From assembly GCA_017399175.1 (NCBI GenBank), contig JAFQEE010000072.1, forward strand, positions 40,230 through 104,229: DNA of 64,000 bases, read 5' to 3'. This DNA is from Clostridia bacterium. GTDB lineage: Bacteria; Bacillota; Clostridia; Oscillospirales; Acutalibacteraceae. The position numbers and the translations under genes are program-made. Below are positions 50,982 through 59,090 of this stretch, in pieces. How positions within the stretch are numbered: the stretch's first letter is position 1; each line of letters starts with the position of its first letter. The notes beneath the pieces were generated by a model that searched no databases, had not been told where the DNA came from, and was given only the letters and a program-made list of their open reading frames with translations.

Positions 50982-52022
50982 ATGGCACTTATTTATGAAG
51001 CAGATTTAAAAAGACAGATTAAAGAAAAGAATATGTCAAACTGCTATCTTTTTTACGGAAGTGAAGAGTATCTTAAACAGTTTTATGCTGAAAAGATATG
51101 TAAAACTTTTGTAACACCGGGTAGTGAAACATTCAGTCTGCGTAAATATGACGGTAAGGAAAATACCCTTGACGATGTGCTTGAGGGTGCTTCATCTATG
51201 CCTTTTATGAGTGAATACTGTGTTGTAATTGCTCGTGACTTTCCTCTTGATACACTTAATAATGACGATAAAAACAAACTTACAGCTTTTTTGGAGAATA
51301 CTCCTGATACATCAATTACAATATTCTGGATGGACAGTATTGAGGTTCAACCTAAAAATGCAAAATGGAAATGGGTAGTTGAGAATTTCGGGCAATGTGC
51401 TACTATCGTTGATTTCGAAAAACCGACGGGAAGAAATCTCCTTAAACTTCTTTGTGCATATGCGTCGCGACAGGGTTGTATGATGAGTGATAGTACAGCA
51501 TCATATCTTGTTGAGGTTGCAGGTGACGGACTTAATACACTATTTAACGAAATACAGAAAGCAGCCAACTTTGCGGGACAGGGTAACGAAATAACTCGTG
51601 AATGCATTGATGGTGTTGCTGTCCGTTCACTTGAAGCAAAGGTTTTTGACTTATCAAAGCTTATTCTTAACCAAAATCCGCAAGGTGCATTGGAACTTCT
51701 TCATATACTGATGATGCAGAAGGCAGAACCGATTGATATTTTTGGTGTTATCTTGATGTCATTCCTTGATGTTTATCGTGTTAAGGTCGCTGTGTCAGGT
51801 GGCGAAAGTATGCTGTATCCTGCAAAAGTATTTGATTATCGCAACAAGGATTTTCGCCTTAAAAATGCTGACAGATATGCAAAAAATCTTTCAATGGAAC
51901 AAATCCGCGAATGTTTTGACTGTTTCACTGAAGCCGACAAAGCACTTAAAAGTACAGCACAGAACGGTGAATTGATTCTTGAAAAACTTATAGTAAAGAT
52001 TTCACTTATAATAGCAAGGTGA
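50982..52022 (+). CDS. holA: DNA polymerase III delta subunit
   Basis: A 346-residue clamp-loader subunit: the start YEADLKRQIKEKNMSNCYLFYGSEEYL, MPFMSEYCVVIARDFP, and the helical collar domain with RRSLEAKVFDL-like AVRSLEAKVFDLSKLIL and ALELLHILMMQKAEP. Delta opens the sliding clamp for loading on DNA. AGAAGGAAATG at the start. Placed after comEC; the usual rpsT gene does not follow, and a toprim gene does instead. Confidence 0.95.
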   Translation: MALIYEADLKRQIKEKNMSNCYLFYGSEEYLKQFYAEKICKTFVTPGSETFSLRKYDGKENTLDDVLEGASSMPFMSEYCVVIARDFPLDTLNNDDKNKLTAFLENTPDTSITIFWMDSIEVQPKNAKWKWVVENFGQCATIVDFEKPTGRNLLKLLCAYASRQGCMMSDSTASYLVEVAGDGLNTLFNEIQKAANFAGQGNEITRECIDGVAVRSLEAKVFDLSKLILNQNPQGALELLHILMMQKAEPIDIFGVILMSFLDVYRVKVAVSGGESMLYPAKVFDYRNKDFRLKNADRYAKNLSMEQIRECFDCFTEADKALKSTAQNGELILEKLIVKISLIIAR

Positions 52023-52027
52023 CCGCT

Positions 52028-52621
52028 GTGATAAAGATAAACGAAGCAGTAATAGTTGAGGGAAAATACGATAAAATAAAACTTTCAGGAATTCTTGATA
52101 CTATTATCATTGAAACTGACGGTTTTGCAATTTTTAAGGACAAGGAAAAGCAACAGCTTATCCGATTCCTTGCTGAAAAACGAGGTGTTGTTATTCTGAC
52201 AGATAGTGATGGTGCGGGTTTTAAAATCCGTTCTTTCATAAAAGGGATAACAAAAAGTGAAAATGTAAAAAATGTGTATATTCCCGATATTTATGGAAAA
52301 GAAAAAAGAAAAACCGAGTTTTCAAAAGAAGGTAAACTTGGTGTTGAGGGAATGGAAGTACATATCATTATAGATGCACTAAAAAAAGCAGGTGTGATTT
52401 ATAGTGAGAATGAAAAGAAGTTAGGTCGTGAAATTACCCATACGGACTTTTTTGAGGACGGCATAAGTGGTGGAGAAAACAGTAGTTTAATCCGTAAAAC
52501 TCTTGCAAAAGAACTTTGTCTTCCCGAAAAAATCAGTTCATCATCACTTCTTAAAATCATAAATTCATATATGACTTACGAAGAATATAAGCAAGTCATT
52601 GAAAAGATACACAATAATTAA
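52028..52621 (+). CDS. Toprim protein, RNase M5-like with DUF4093
   Basis: A 197-residue protein with a Toprim domain: acidic glutamate in AVIVEGKYDKIKL, and TDSDGAG holding the DxD pair. The second half (about 100-197, GVEGMEVHIIIDALKKAG, DFFEDGISGGENSSLIRKTLAKEL) matches the DUF4093 tail seen with RNase M5-type proteins. RNase M5 matures 5S rRNA; its usual neighbour ksgA is absent here, so the substrate may differ. GTG 52028 with AAGGTGA five bases upstream is preferred to GTG 52019. It overlaps nothing but sits directly after the holA stop. Confidence 0.88.
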   Translation: MIKINEAVIVEGKYDKIKLSGILDTIIIETDGFAIFKDKEKQQLIRFLAEKRGVVILTDSDGAGFKIRSFIKGITKSENVKNVYIPDIYGKEKRKTEFSKEGKLGVEGMEVHIIIDALKKAGVIYSENEKKLGREITHTDFFEDGISGGENSSLIRKTLAKELCLPEKISSSSLLKIINSYMTYEEYKQVIEKIHNN

Positions 52622-52652
52622 ATTTTTTCTTTCCAAATTAAGGAAAATGTGA

Positions 52653-52658
52653 TATAAT
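52653..52658 (+). promoter_or_regulatory. Probable -10 box of the acyl-CoA ligase operon
   Basis: TATAAT at 52653-52658, with a weak TTTCCA 17 bp upstream (52630-52635), about 42 bp before ATG 52700. Confidence 0.55.
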
Positions 52659-52699
52659 AAACTTTCAAACTCAAATTTTATGAACTTGAGGTATTCAAA

Positions 52700-54472
52700 A
52701 TGCATGTTCAAAGTAAATTTCCAATAAATAAACCTTTTTACGAGGTTCGCGACATAAGAGATTTTAAGGACTTAATTGACCAGAGTGAAAGACTTTTCTC
52801 TGAACGTCCTGCTTATAAACTCAAGAACAAAGACGGAGTTTATTATGAGGTTACTTATAGCAGTTTCCGTCATTCAATCAATTATCTTGCAAACAGCCTT
52901 GTAAATGACGGTTATAAAAGAACACATATTGCTGTTGTTGGTGCAAACTCATATAATTGGTCTGTCACATATCTTGCAGTAACCTGCAGTGATAATATCA
53001 TTGTGCCTATTGACAAGGAATTGACAGCAGACAATATGATGGATGTTATTATGGACTCTGATGCAACAGTCCTTTTTGGGGATAAGAAATACATTAAGAG
53101 AATTGAAGCGTTAAAAGACCAGTTGCCTGACGGATTCAGATTTATCTGCTTTGATGATGTTCAGATTGATGGTGTAGAATACTTTGAAGATTATATTGAC
53201 ATAGGAAGACAACTTTATAAAAAAGGTGTAATACATCTTGATAATATTACTGTTGACCCTGAGGCTACAACTGCAATTCTATTCACATCAGGAACAACAG
53301 GTGTTTCAAAAGGTGTTTGCCTTAGTCAGAAAAATATCTGTTCAGTTGTTATGGGTGCGGCAGGTTGTATCAAAGTTACTCCTGATGACCAACTTTTGTC
53401 AGTTCTTCCTATTCATCACACATACGAATGTACTGTTGGTTTCCTTTATATTATTTATTCAGGTGCTTGTATTGCATTCAATCAGGGACTTCGCTATATT
53501 ACAAGAGATTTTCAGGATATAAAACCAACCTGTTTTATTACTGTTCCGCTTCTTATTGAAAAAGTTCATGCAAAGATTATGAAGAAAATGGAAGAACGAA
53601 CAGCGGGTAAACTTATATTCAAGCTTGGTAAATATGCATCAATGGCAAGCCGAGCAATGGGTGTTAAAGGTGTTGACAGAAAACTTTTCTCAGAGGTTAT
53701 TGATAATTTTGGTGGCCGACTTCGACTTATTGTAACGGGTGCTGCTGCTATTGACCCTCGTGTTGCAGAGGATTTTATGCATATGGGTATTGACCTTTAT
53801 ATCGGTTACGGTCTTACAGAATGTGCTCCGCTTGTTGCTTGTAATAATGACAGACTTATGCTTCCTGATTCAATCGGTACTCCAATGCCGGGTGCAGAGG
53901 TTGCAATTTATAACCCTGATGCCTTGGGTGTTGGTGAAATCTGGGTAAGAGGACCAATGGTTATGAACGGGTACTATAAAAACCCTGAAGCAACGGCAGA
54001 GGTTATTACTCCTGATGGTTGGTTCAGAACAGGTGACATCGGTACTTGTGACCGTCATAACTGTTATAAGCTTACAGGCAGAAGCAAGAATGTTATCGTT
54101 ACAAAAAATGGTAAAAATATTTTCCCGGAAGAAGTTGAACTTTACCTTAATACTAATCCGATTATTGAAGAAAGTATCGTTTTTGCTGATGATGTTGACG
54201 ACGAAACACTTGTCAGTGCTATGATTTATCCAAACTATGAACAGATTAAAAATAATCTTAAGCGTCAGGATATTACGAAGGAAGATGTTCAGAAAACAGT
54301 TGATGAAGCTGTTAAAGATGTTAACAAAAAACTTCCTAAGTACAAGAAAATCAGAAGCTATGACATAAGTGAAACTGAATTTGAAAAAACAACGACAAAG
54401 AAAATCAAGCGTCAGGTTAATATTGATAAAAAGAAAGCAAAAAAACAGACGGAAGAGAAAACAGAGGAATAA
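52700..54472 (+). CDS. AMP-forming acyl-CoA ligase (long-chain type)
   Basis: A 590-residue adenylate-forming enzyme. Core motifs: AILFTSGTTGVSKGV (P-loop-like), IHHTYECTVGF, IGYGLTECAPLVACN, GWFRTGDIGTCDRHN, KNVIVTKNGKNIFPEEVE and the C-terminal lysine in FEKTTTKKIKR. It activates a carboxylic acid, probably a fatty acid, as acyl-AMP for transfer to CoA. No acyl carrier or FadR-like regulator is adjacent. GAGGT precedes ATG 52700; the flavodoxin gene begins five bases after the stop. Confidence 0.93.
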   Translation: MHVQSKFPINKPFYEVRDIRDFKDLIDQSERLFSERPAYKLKNKDGVYYEVTYSSFRHSINYLANSLVNDGYKRTHIAVVGANSYNWSVTYLAVTCSDNIIVPIDKELTADNMMDVIMDSDATVLFGDKKYIKRIEALKDQLPDGFRFICFDDVQIDGVEYFEDYIDIGRQLYKKGVIHLDNITVDPEATTAILFTSGTTGVSKGVCLSQKNICSVVMGAAGCIKVTPDDQLLSVLPIHHTYECTVGFLYIIYSGACIAFNQGLRYITRDFQDIKPTCFITVPLLIEKVHAKIMKKMEERTAGKLIFKLGKYASMASRAMGVKGVDRKLFSEVIDNFGGRLRLIVTGAAAIDPRVAEDFMHMGIDLYIGYGLTECAPLVACNNDRLMLPDSIGTPMPGAEVAIYNPDALGVGEIWVRGPMVMNGYYKNPEATAEVITPDGWFRTGDIGTCDRHNCYKLTGRSKNVIVTKNGKNIFPEEVELYLNTNPIIEESIVFADDVDDETLVSAMIYPNYEQIKNNLKRQDITKEDVQKTVDEAVKDVNKKLPKYKKIRSYDISETEFEKTTTKKIKRQVNIDKKKAKKQTEEKTEE

Positions 54473-54477
54473 TAAAA

Positions 54478-55068
54478 ATGATTTTTGGTCAGGATAATCT
54501 TGAAAACAATTCAAACGGTCTTACCGTAATGGCAATTATGGCATCACCAAGAAAAAACGGCTATACAGCAAAGCTTCTTGGTAGTCTTTTGCGTGAATTC
54601 CCAAAAGGAACAAATTTTGATATTGTAAATGTATATGAACTCAATCCCGTACCTTGTAATGCTTGTGGTTATTGCAAGGCAGGTAACGGTTGTACAAAAA
54701 AGGACCTTGAGGATTTTTGGGTAAGATTTGAAAATGCAGACATAATTGTATTTGCAACACCTATTTATTTTATGGGTGTGCCTGCACCATTCAAAGCATT
54801 GATTGACCGTTTTCAGCGTTATTATGAAGCAAGATTTCGTCGTAATATGAAAAATCCAATCGAAAAGCATCGCAAAGCATTACTTATTGTAACAAGTGGT
54901 TCTGACGGCGAAATCGGATACGAAGTAATCAAACATCAGCTTTTACAGGCTTTTTCAGTTCTCAATATTGAACTTTGTGGTGTAACACTTGCGAAAAATA
55001 CTGATAAATGCGGTGTTGATAATACAGATGTTGACAGAGCAAGAGCATTATATTGGAAGGTGAGATAA
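54478..55068 (+). CDS. Flavodoxin-fold NAD(P)H-dependent FMN reductase
   Basis: A 196-residue protein with the FMN-phosphate loop MASPRKNGYTAKLL, the cysteine pattern CNACGYCKAGNGCTKKD common in clostridial iron-sulfur flavoprotein/NADPH-dependent reductases, and FATPIYFMGVPAPFKALIDRF. It likely reduces FMN or quinone-like compounds; the CxxCxxC set might bind an iron-sulfur cluster. The gene ends flush with the thioredoxin start. Confidence 0.92.
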   Translation: MIFGQDNLENNSNGLTVMAIMASPRKNGYTAKLLGSLLREFPKGTNFDIVNVYELNPVPCNACGYCKAGNGCTKKDLEDFWVRFENADIIVFATPIYFMGVPAPFKALIDRFQRYYEARFRRNMKNPIEKHRKALLIVTSGSDGEIGYEVIKHQLLQAFSVLNIELCGVTLAKNTDKCGVDNTDVDRARALYWKVR

Positions 55069-55380
55069 ATGGCAGTTATTAAAGTTGATTTGAACAATTT
55101 TGCAACAGAAGTTTTAAAGTCGGATAAACCAGTTCTTCTTGATATGTATGCTGACTGGTGTGGACCTTGTATGATGATGGCACCTGAAATCGAGGCTTAC
55201 TCAGAAGAAACAGACGCAGTAAAGGTTTGCAAACTCAATGTTGACGATGCAACAGACCTTGCACTTACTTATGGTGTAATGAGTATTCCAACAGTCCTTC
55301 TTATCGAAAACGGACAGGAAGTAAAACGCTTTGTAGGTGCAAAAGAAAAACATCAGATTGCAGAATTTGTAGGAAAATGA
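55069..55380 (+). CDS. Thioredoxin
   Basis: A 103-residue thioredoxin with the active site YADWCGPCMMMAP, the cis-proline in SIPTVLLI and end FVGAKEKHQIAEFV. It reduces protein disulfides. Start at ATG 55069 immediately after the flavodoxin gene's stop, GGAAGGTGAG upstream. No thioredoxin reductase is adjacent. Confidence 0.96.
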   Translation: MAVIKVDLNNFATEVLKSDKPVLLDMYADWCGPCMMMAPEIEAYSEETDAVKVCKLNVDDATDLALTYGVMSIPTVLLIENGQEVKRFVGAKEKHQIAEFVGK

Positions 55381-55384
55381 GAAA

Positions 55385-55415
55385 AAGGACTGATTGAAAA
55401 ATCAGTCCTTTTTTA
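55385..55415 (+). terminator. Terminator after thioredoxin
   Basis: Stem AAGGACTGATT / AATCAGTCCTT with loop GAAA and TTTTT tail, four bases past the stop. Confidence 0.94.
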
Positions 55416-55474
55416 ATGCAAAATGCAAAGTGCAGAATTACAGTATTTTTAAAATAATTTTTTATAAAAAACAC

Positions 55475-55503
55475 TTGACAAACACATTCTGTTAATATAT
55501 AAT
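55475..55503 (+). promoter_or_regulatory. Promoter of tRNA-Gln
   Basis: Perfect TTGACA (55475-55480), 17-bp spacer, perfect TATAAT (55498-55503), 13 bp before the tRNA. Confidence 0.95.
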
Positions 55504-55516
55504 TATTTTTGCTCGT

Positions 55517-55590
55517 TGGGGAATAGTGTAACGGTAGCACGACAGACTCTGACTCTGTTTGTTGGGGTTCGAATCCCTATTCCCCAGCCA
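55517..55590 (+). tRNA. tRNA-Gln (anticodon CTG)
   Basis: A 74-nt cloverleaf: acceptor TGGGGAA with TTCCCCA, anticodon stem ACAGA/TCTGT with loop CTCTGAC (anticodon CTG at 55549-55551, reads CAG), T arm GGGG-TTCGAAT-CCCT, discriminator G and encoded CCA. Own consensus promoter and terminator, so a single-gene unit. If this organism lacks GlnRS, this tRNA would be first charged with Glu and then amidated by GatCAB. Confidence 0.96.
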
Positions 55591-55598
55591 TAAAAATG

Positions 55599-55628
55599 AA
55601 ACCATCGCTTCTGCGGTGGTTTTATTTT
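55599..55628 (+). terminator. Terminator of tRNA-Gln
   Basis: Stem AAACCATCGC / GCGGTGGTTT followed by TATTTTTT, nine bases after the CCA end. Confidence 0.92.
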
Positions 55629-55634
55629 TTGTTT

Positions 55635-55930
55635 TACAAATTATAATTTGTCGGGATGTTTAATAAGTGCAAAACGCAAAGTGCAGAGTGCAAAATGTCG
55701 GAACTGCGTTGCGATTGTAATGCCTCTCTCTGACGAGGGAGGTGGCAAAATCTTTGATTTTGACGGAGGGAGAGATAGTTTTTCTGTTCGCTGAATCTCT
55801 CCCTCAGTCTGCTTCGCAGACAGCTCCCTCGTCAGAGGGGGCCGAGAATACAACTATATTGATTTTATTTTATAATTGTGTCGCAGACCCACAATTCTGC
55901 ATTCAGCATTTTGCATTCTGCATTTACCCC
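55635..55930. repeat. Repeat block between tRNA-Gln and GH30
   Basis: End palindrome ACAAATTATAATTTGTCGGG (55636-55655), a heptamer array (55668-55697), a full core element at 55722-55843 (CTCTCTCTGACGAGGGAGG ... CTGCTTCGCAGACAG ... CTCCCTCGTCAGAGGGGGCC), a TGTCGCAGACCC segment and another heptamer array (55889-55921, TTTTGCATTCTGCA type). No ORF. Confidence 0.85.
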
Positions 55931-56045
55931 TACAACCCCCAATTTACTAAAGACCGTCAAATTTTTGATGGTCTTATTTTTTTGTTTACATATTCATCTC
56001 AAAATGTTAAAATGAAAAAAAGACCTTTCATAAGGTGGGGATATT

Positions 56046-57413
56046 ATGAAAATTGATTTAAGGGATACAAAAAAATTACAGACACTCAAAGGCTTTGGAA
56101 CATCTGCCTGTTGGTGGAGTCAGTATTGTGCTGATGAAAAAGTAGCCGAAGAAATTGCAGAACTTTTATATGGTGGTACAGGTCTTGGACTTAACATTTA
56201 TCGTTACAATATCGGTGGGGGAACAGACCCTGATAATTGTCGTGTGACTAATCCTTGGCGAGTGACTGAAAGTTTCTATAAATATGACCGTGAAAAGGCA
56301 GAGGGCGAATATGATTTTACTGCCGATAAAACAGCAATCAGTATGATGAAACGCTGTCTAGACAAGGGAAATGTTGATACTCTTATCGTGTTTGCAAATT
56401 CACCACATTATTCACATACATCAACGGGACAAGCATCAGGCAGTCTTATCAACCATACCTGCAATTTGCCAATGTCAAATTACAGAAAATTCGCGGATTA
56501 CTTCTTAACTTGCACACAAGCACTTATTGATATGGGATTCCCTGTTAAGTATGTGAGTCCCATTAACGAACCTCAATGGAAATGGGGTGGCAGTTATGTG
56601 TGGCAGGAGGGTTGCCATTACGAAACTGAAGAAATGGTGGCTGTTTATCACATTTTTGCCGAAGAAATCATAAAACGAGGAATGGATGTTAAGCTTTATG
56701 GTCCTGAAACCGGCGAAATGATGGGACTTACTCCTGAATACATAAAGGCGATTACAGCCGACGAAACCATTATGAAGGTAATGGATATTTTCGCTTATCA
56801 TTCATACCATGATGATAACAATCCGAATATCCGCCTTGAATTTAAAAAGGAAATCGTAGAGAAATATCCGCAGTTCCGTTTCGATATGAGTGAATGGTGC
56901 GAATTGCCGAACAAGAGCCATACAAAGAACTTTAAGGGTGCATTGATAACTGCTCGTATTATCGGTCAGGATTTAGCGTATGCAGGTGCAGAAAGCTGGA
57001 CTTCATGGGTTGCAGTTAATCAATTTTCAATTAAGGAAGACGGAAATGATTATTCTGATGCTACCATTACTGCGACAAATGATTTCAGCGAGTGGTATGT
57101 GGCACGAAGATACTGGGGGTTTGCACACTTTGCAAAGTTCATTCCTGTAAATTCAGTTTGCCTTGATAACGGCTTTTTTCCTGATGAAAGCAACGATTTT
57201 AATGTGTTCTCATTCTTAACACCTGACGGAAAAACTGTAACTGTAATTGTCAATGAGGGTGAAGAAAGAGAATTAACTCTTGACGGAAACTTTACTGAAA
57301 TGAAGATTATTCAGTCTGTCGATGAAGATTATCTTAATGAAATTTATAACGGTGAATATAAAAATGCGATTACGGTAAAATCAAATAGTATTTTGACTGT
57401 AATTACAAGGTGA
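56046..57413 (+). CDS. Glycoside hydrolase family 30 enzyme
   Basis: A 455-residue GH30-type enzyme without signal peptide. Marks: LKGFGTSACWWSQ, YRYNIGGGTD, NSPHYSHTSTGQASG, the acid/base glutamate in VSPINEPQWKWGGSYVWQEGC, the nucleophile in FDMSEWCEL, SWTSWVAVNQF, and a small C-terminal beta domain. GH30 covers beta-glucosidases, xylanases and beta-1,6-galactanases; the Trp-rich active-site loop resembles the galactanase-like group, but this is a guess. Cytoplasmic action on imported oligosaccharides is implied. It is the first gene of a GH30-GNAT-GH43 unit; AAGGTGGGG precedes ATG 56046. Confidence 0.9.
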   Translation: MKIDLRDTKKLQTLKGFGTSACWWSQYCADEKVAEEIAELLYGGTGLGLNIYRYNIGGGTDPDNCRVTNPWRVTESFYKYDREKAEGEYDFTADKTAISMMKRCLDKGNVDTLIVFANSPHYSHTSTGQASGSLINHTCNLPMSNYRKFADYFLTCTQALIDMGFPVKYVSPINEPQWKWGGSYVWQEGCHYETEEMVAVYHIFAEEIIKRGMDVKLYGPETGEMMGLTPEYIKAITADETIMKVMDIFAYHSYHDDNNPNIRLEFKKEIVEKYPQFRFDMSEWCELPNKSHTKNFKGALITARIIGQDLAYAGAESWTSWVAVNQFSIKEDGNDYSDATITATNDFSEWYVARRYWGFAHFAKFIPVNSVCLDNGFFPDESNDFNVFSFLTPDGKTVTVIVNEGEERELTLDGNFTEMKIIQSVDEDYLNEIYNGEYKNAITVKSNSILTVITR

Positions 57414-57423
57414 AGGAAATATT

Positions 57424-57918
57424 ATGAGTATAATATCAAGTGTTCTCAAAGTTAAAAATTACTCTGCTGACGAGGCTGCAAATTTGTTGCACATTCCGAA
57501 AAACGGTAAAAAACTATTTATTGAAAAAATGAATAACGGTAATTGCTTTTTCTATGCGATAGTTGTTTTTAACAAAACACTTGGTCGAATTATTCTCTTT
57601 ACAGATTTGGATGATAAAGACCTTGCTGACGGCAAAAATGTTTGTTATTTTTCAAACCTATGGGTGCATCCTAAACTTCGAGGACATAAAATTGGTTCAA
57701 AATTAGTACGCTATGTTGAAAAACAAGCAAAAGAAAAAGGCTTTAAATATCTGACATTGGGTGTTCATACGGACAATAAAAAGAATGTGAGTATATATAA
57801 GCATCTCGGATTTGATATCGTAGTAAAAAATAAGACTCAGGATGTGCTTGTCAAAGATGAAAACGGTGATTATATTACCGTGAAAGAACATTCTATTTTA
57901 AAGAAGAGCATAAAATGA
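57424..57918 (+). CDS. GNAT family N-acetyltransferase
   Basis: A 164-residue GNAT protein. The acetyl-CoA loop is VHPKLRGHKIGSKLVRYVEKQAKEKGF, followed by LGVHTDNKKNVSIYKHLGFDI. Acceptor unknown. It sits between two glycosidase genes (10 bp gaps on both sides), so it is co-expressed with them and might modify an amino sugar or related compound; this is inference. Confidence 0.9.
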   Translation: MSIISSVLKVKNYSADEAANLLHIPKNGKKLFIEKMNNGNCFFYAIVVFNKTLGRIILFTDLDDKDLADGKNVCYFSNLWVHPKLRGHKIGSKLVRYVEKQAKEKGFKYLTLGVHTDNKKNVSIYKHLGFDIVVKNKTQDVLVKDENGDYITVKEHSILKKSIK

Positions 57919-57928
57919 GGAGAAATTT

Positions 57929-58897
57929 ATGAACTATCCTAATCCTTTTATACCTGAAAGAGCAGACCCTTATGTGACAAAGGGTCCTGACGGAAACTAT
58001 TATTTTACAGCAAGTTACCCTGCTTTTATGAATGTTGACGCAGGTTATGACAGAATAATTTTAAGAAAAAGTGAAACAGTAATCGGTCTTGCAACCGCCG
58101 AAGAAAAAACAATATGGCGCGCTCATAACGAAGGTGTTATGTCAAAGCATATCTGGGCACCTGAAATTCACTATATCGGTGGGAAATGGTATGTTTTCTT
58201 TGCTGCAGGTGAAAAAGAAAATGTGTGGAATATCCGTCCTTTTGTGCTTATGTGTAAAGGACAAGACCCTATGAATGACGAATGGGTAGAAATGGGCAAA
58301 ATGCAAGCCTGTGAGGGTGATAACAGGTCTTTTACAGAATTTTCACTTGATATGACATATTTTGAGAATAATGGCAAGCATTATCTCATCTGGGCAGAAA
58401 AACTTGATGACTCATCACTTTTTATGGCAGAAATTAATCCAAACGAGCCTTGGAAACTCATAAACAAACCAATTCTTCTTACAAAGCCTGAATACGATTG
58501 GGAAAAAGTCCGTTTTGCCGTTAACGAAGGCCCTGCTGTGCTTAAAACTGATGATAAAATCTATGTTTTCTTTTCTGCATCAGGTACGGGCGAAGAATAC
58601 TGTATGGGAAAAGTGTATGCAGACAGAAATGCAGATTTAATGGATGAAACTATCTGGACAAAGGACTCTGAACCTGCTTTACAGACAAGTGATTTGGTTG
58701 ATGAGGCAGGTCCGGGACACAATAGCTTTGTGGTTGATGAAAATGATAATCTTTTGATTGTTTATCACGCAAGACCATTCTCACATTTCGATAAAAAATG
58801 TGGCTCATACTGTGATGAACCGCTTTATGACCCTTGTCGTCACGCAAGGGTAAAATTAGTCAATTTTGACGAAAAAGGCACTCCAATTCTCAAGTAA
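57929..58897 (+). CDS. Glycoside hydrolase family 43-type enzyme
   Basis: A 322-residue five-bladed beta-propeller glycosidase. Catalytic pattern: general base aspartate in PERADPYVTKG, WAPEIHYIGGKWYVFFAA, and the acid glutamate in VNEGPAVL; FVVDENDNLLIVYHARPF and the terminal DPCRHARVKLV complete the fold. GH43 members remove arabinose or xylose from plant polysaccharides. No signal peptide, so intracellular. AGGAG before ATG 57929. Confidence 0.92.
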   Translation: MNYPNPFIPERADPYVTKGPDGNYYFTASYPAFMNVDAGYDRIILRKSETVIGLATAEEKTIWRAHNEGVMSKHIWAPEIHYIGGKWYVFFAAGEKENVWNIRPFVLMCKGQDPMNDEWVEMGKMQACEGDNRSFTEFSLDMTYFENNGKHYLIWAEKLDDSSLFMAEINPNEPWKLINKPILLTKPEYDWEKVRFAVNEGPAVLKTDDKIYVFFSASGTGEEYCMGKVYADRNADLMDETIWTKDSEPALQTSDLVDEAGPGHNSFVVDENDNLLIVYHARPFSHFDKKCGSYCDEPLYDPCRHARVKLVNFDEKGTPILK

Positions 58898-58903
58898 TTT
58901 TAC

Positions 58904-58932
58904 TTGACAAAATATTGTGCTGAATGTATAAT
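58904..58932 (+). promoter_or_regulatory. Promoter of the pfl operon
   Basis: Perfect TTGACA (58904-58909) and TATAAT (58927-58932), 17-bp spacer; transcription would begin just before the riboswitch. Confidence 0.94.
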
Positions 58933-58949
58933 TTAATCACAAGATATAG

Positions 58950-59060
58950 TTGGTTTGCGTAACTGACGGATTTAGTGGATTACCACAAGGAAACGCGAAC
59001 TGCATTAAGCCGACCGTCTGGGCAATTCAACTTATAATTTTAGTTGAATTGCTCTTTTTG
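58950..59060 (+). promoter_or_regulatory. ZTP (pfl-type) riboswitch with terminator
   Basis: The aptamer shows the conserved pieces CGTAACTGACGG (58958-58969), GTGG...CCAC hairpin, AAGGAAACGCG, and CCGACCGTCTGGGCA near 59010-59024. Its 3' end is followed by a terminator: GCAATTCAACT (59022-59032) with AGTTGAATTGC (59042-59052) and TCTTTTTG. The aptamer's final GGGCA strand overlaps the terminator's left arm, so ZTP/ZMP binding should favour transcription. ZTP builds up when 10-formyl-THF is short, which fits the downstream pflB-pflA-fhs genes. Confidence 0.92.
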
Positions 59061-59090
59061 TTTTTTTGGTATTTTACAAGGAGGAAACCT

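Noticed and set aside
53870-54514. A 214-codon minus-strand frame inside the acyl-CoA ligase gene
   Set aside because: Low-complexity, Phe/Asn-rich translation antisense to conserved ligase motifs; a shadow.
58950-59090. A 47-codon N-terminal extension of pflB
   Set aside because: The region is the ZTP riboswitch and its terminator; ATG 59091 has AAGGAGG and the family's usual start.
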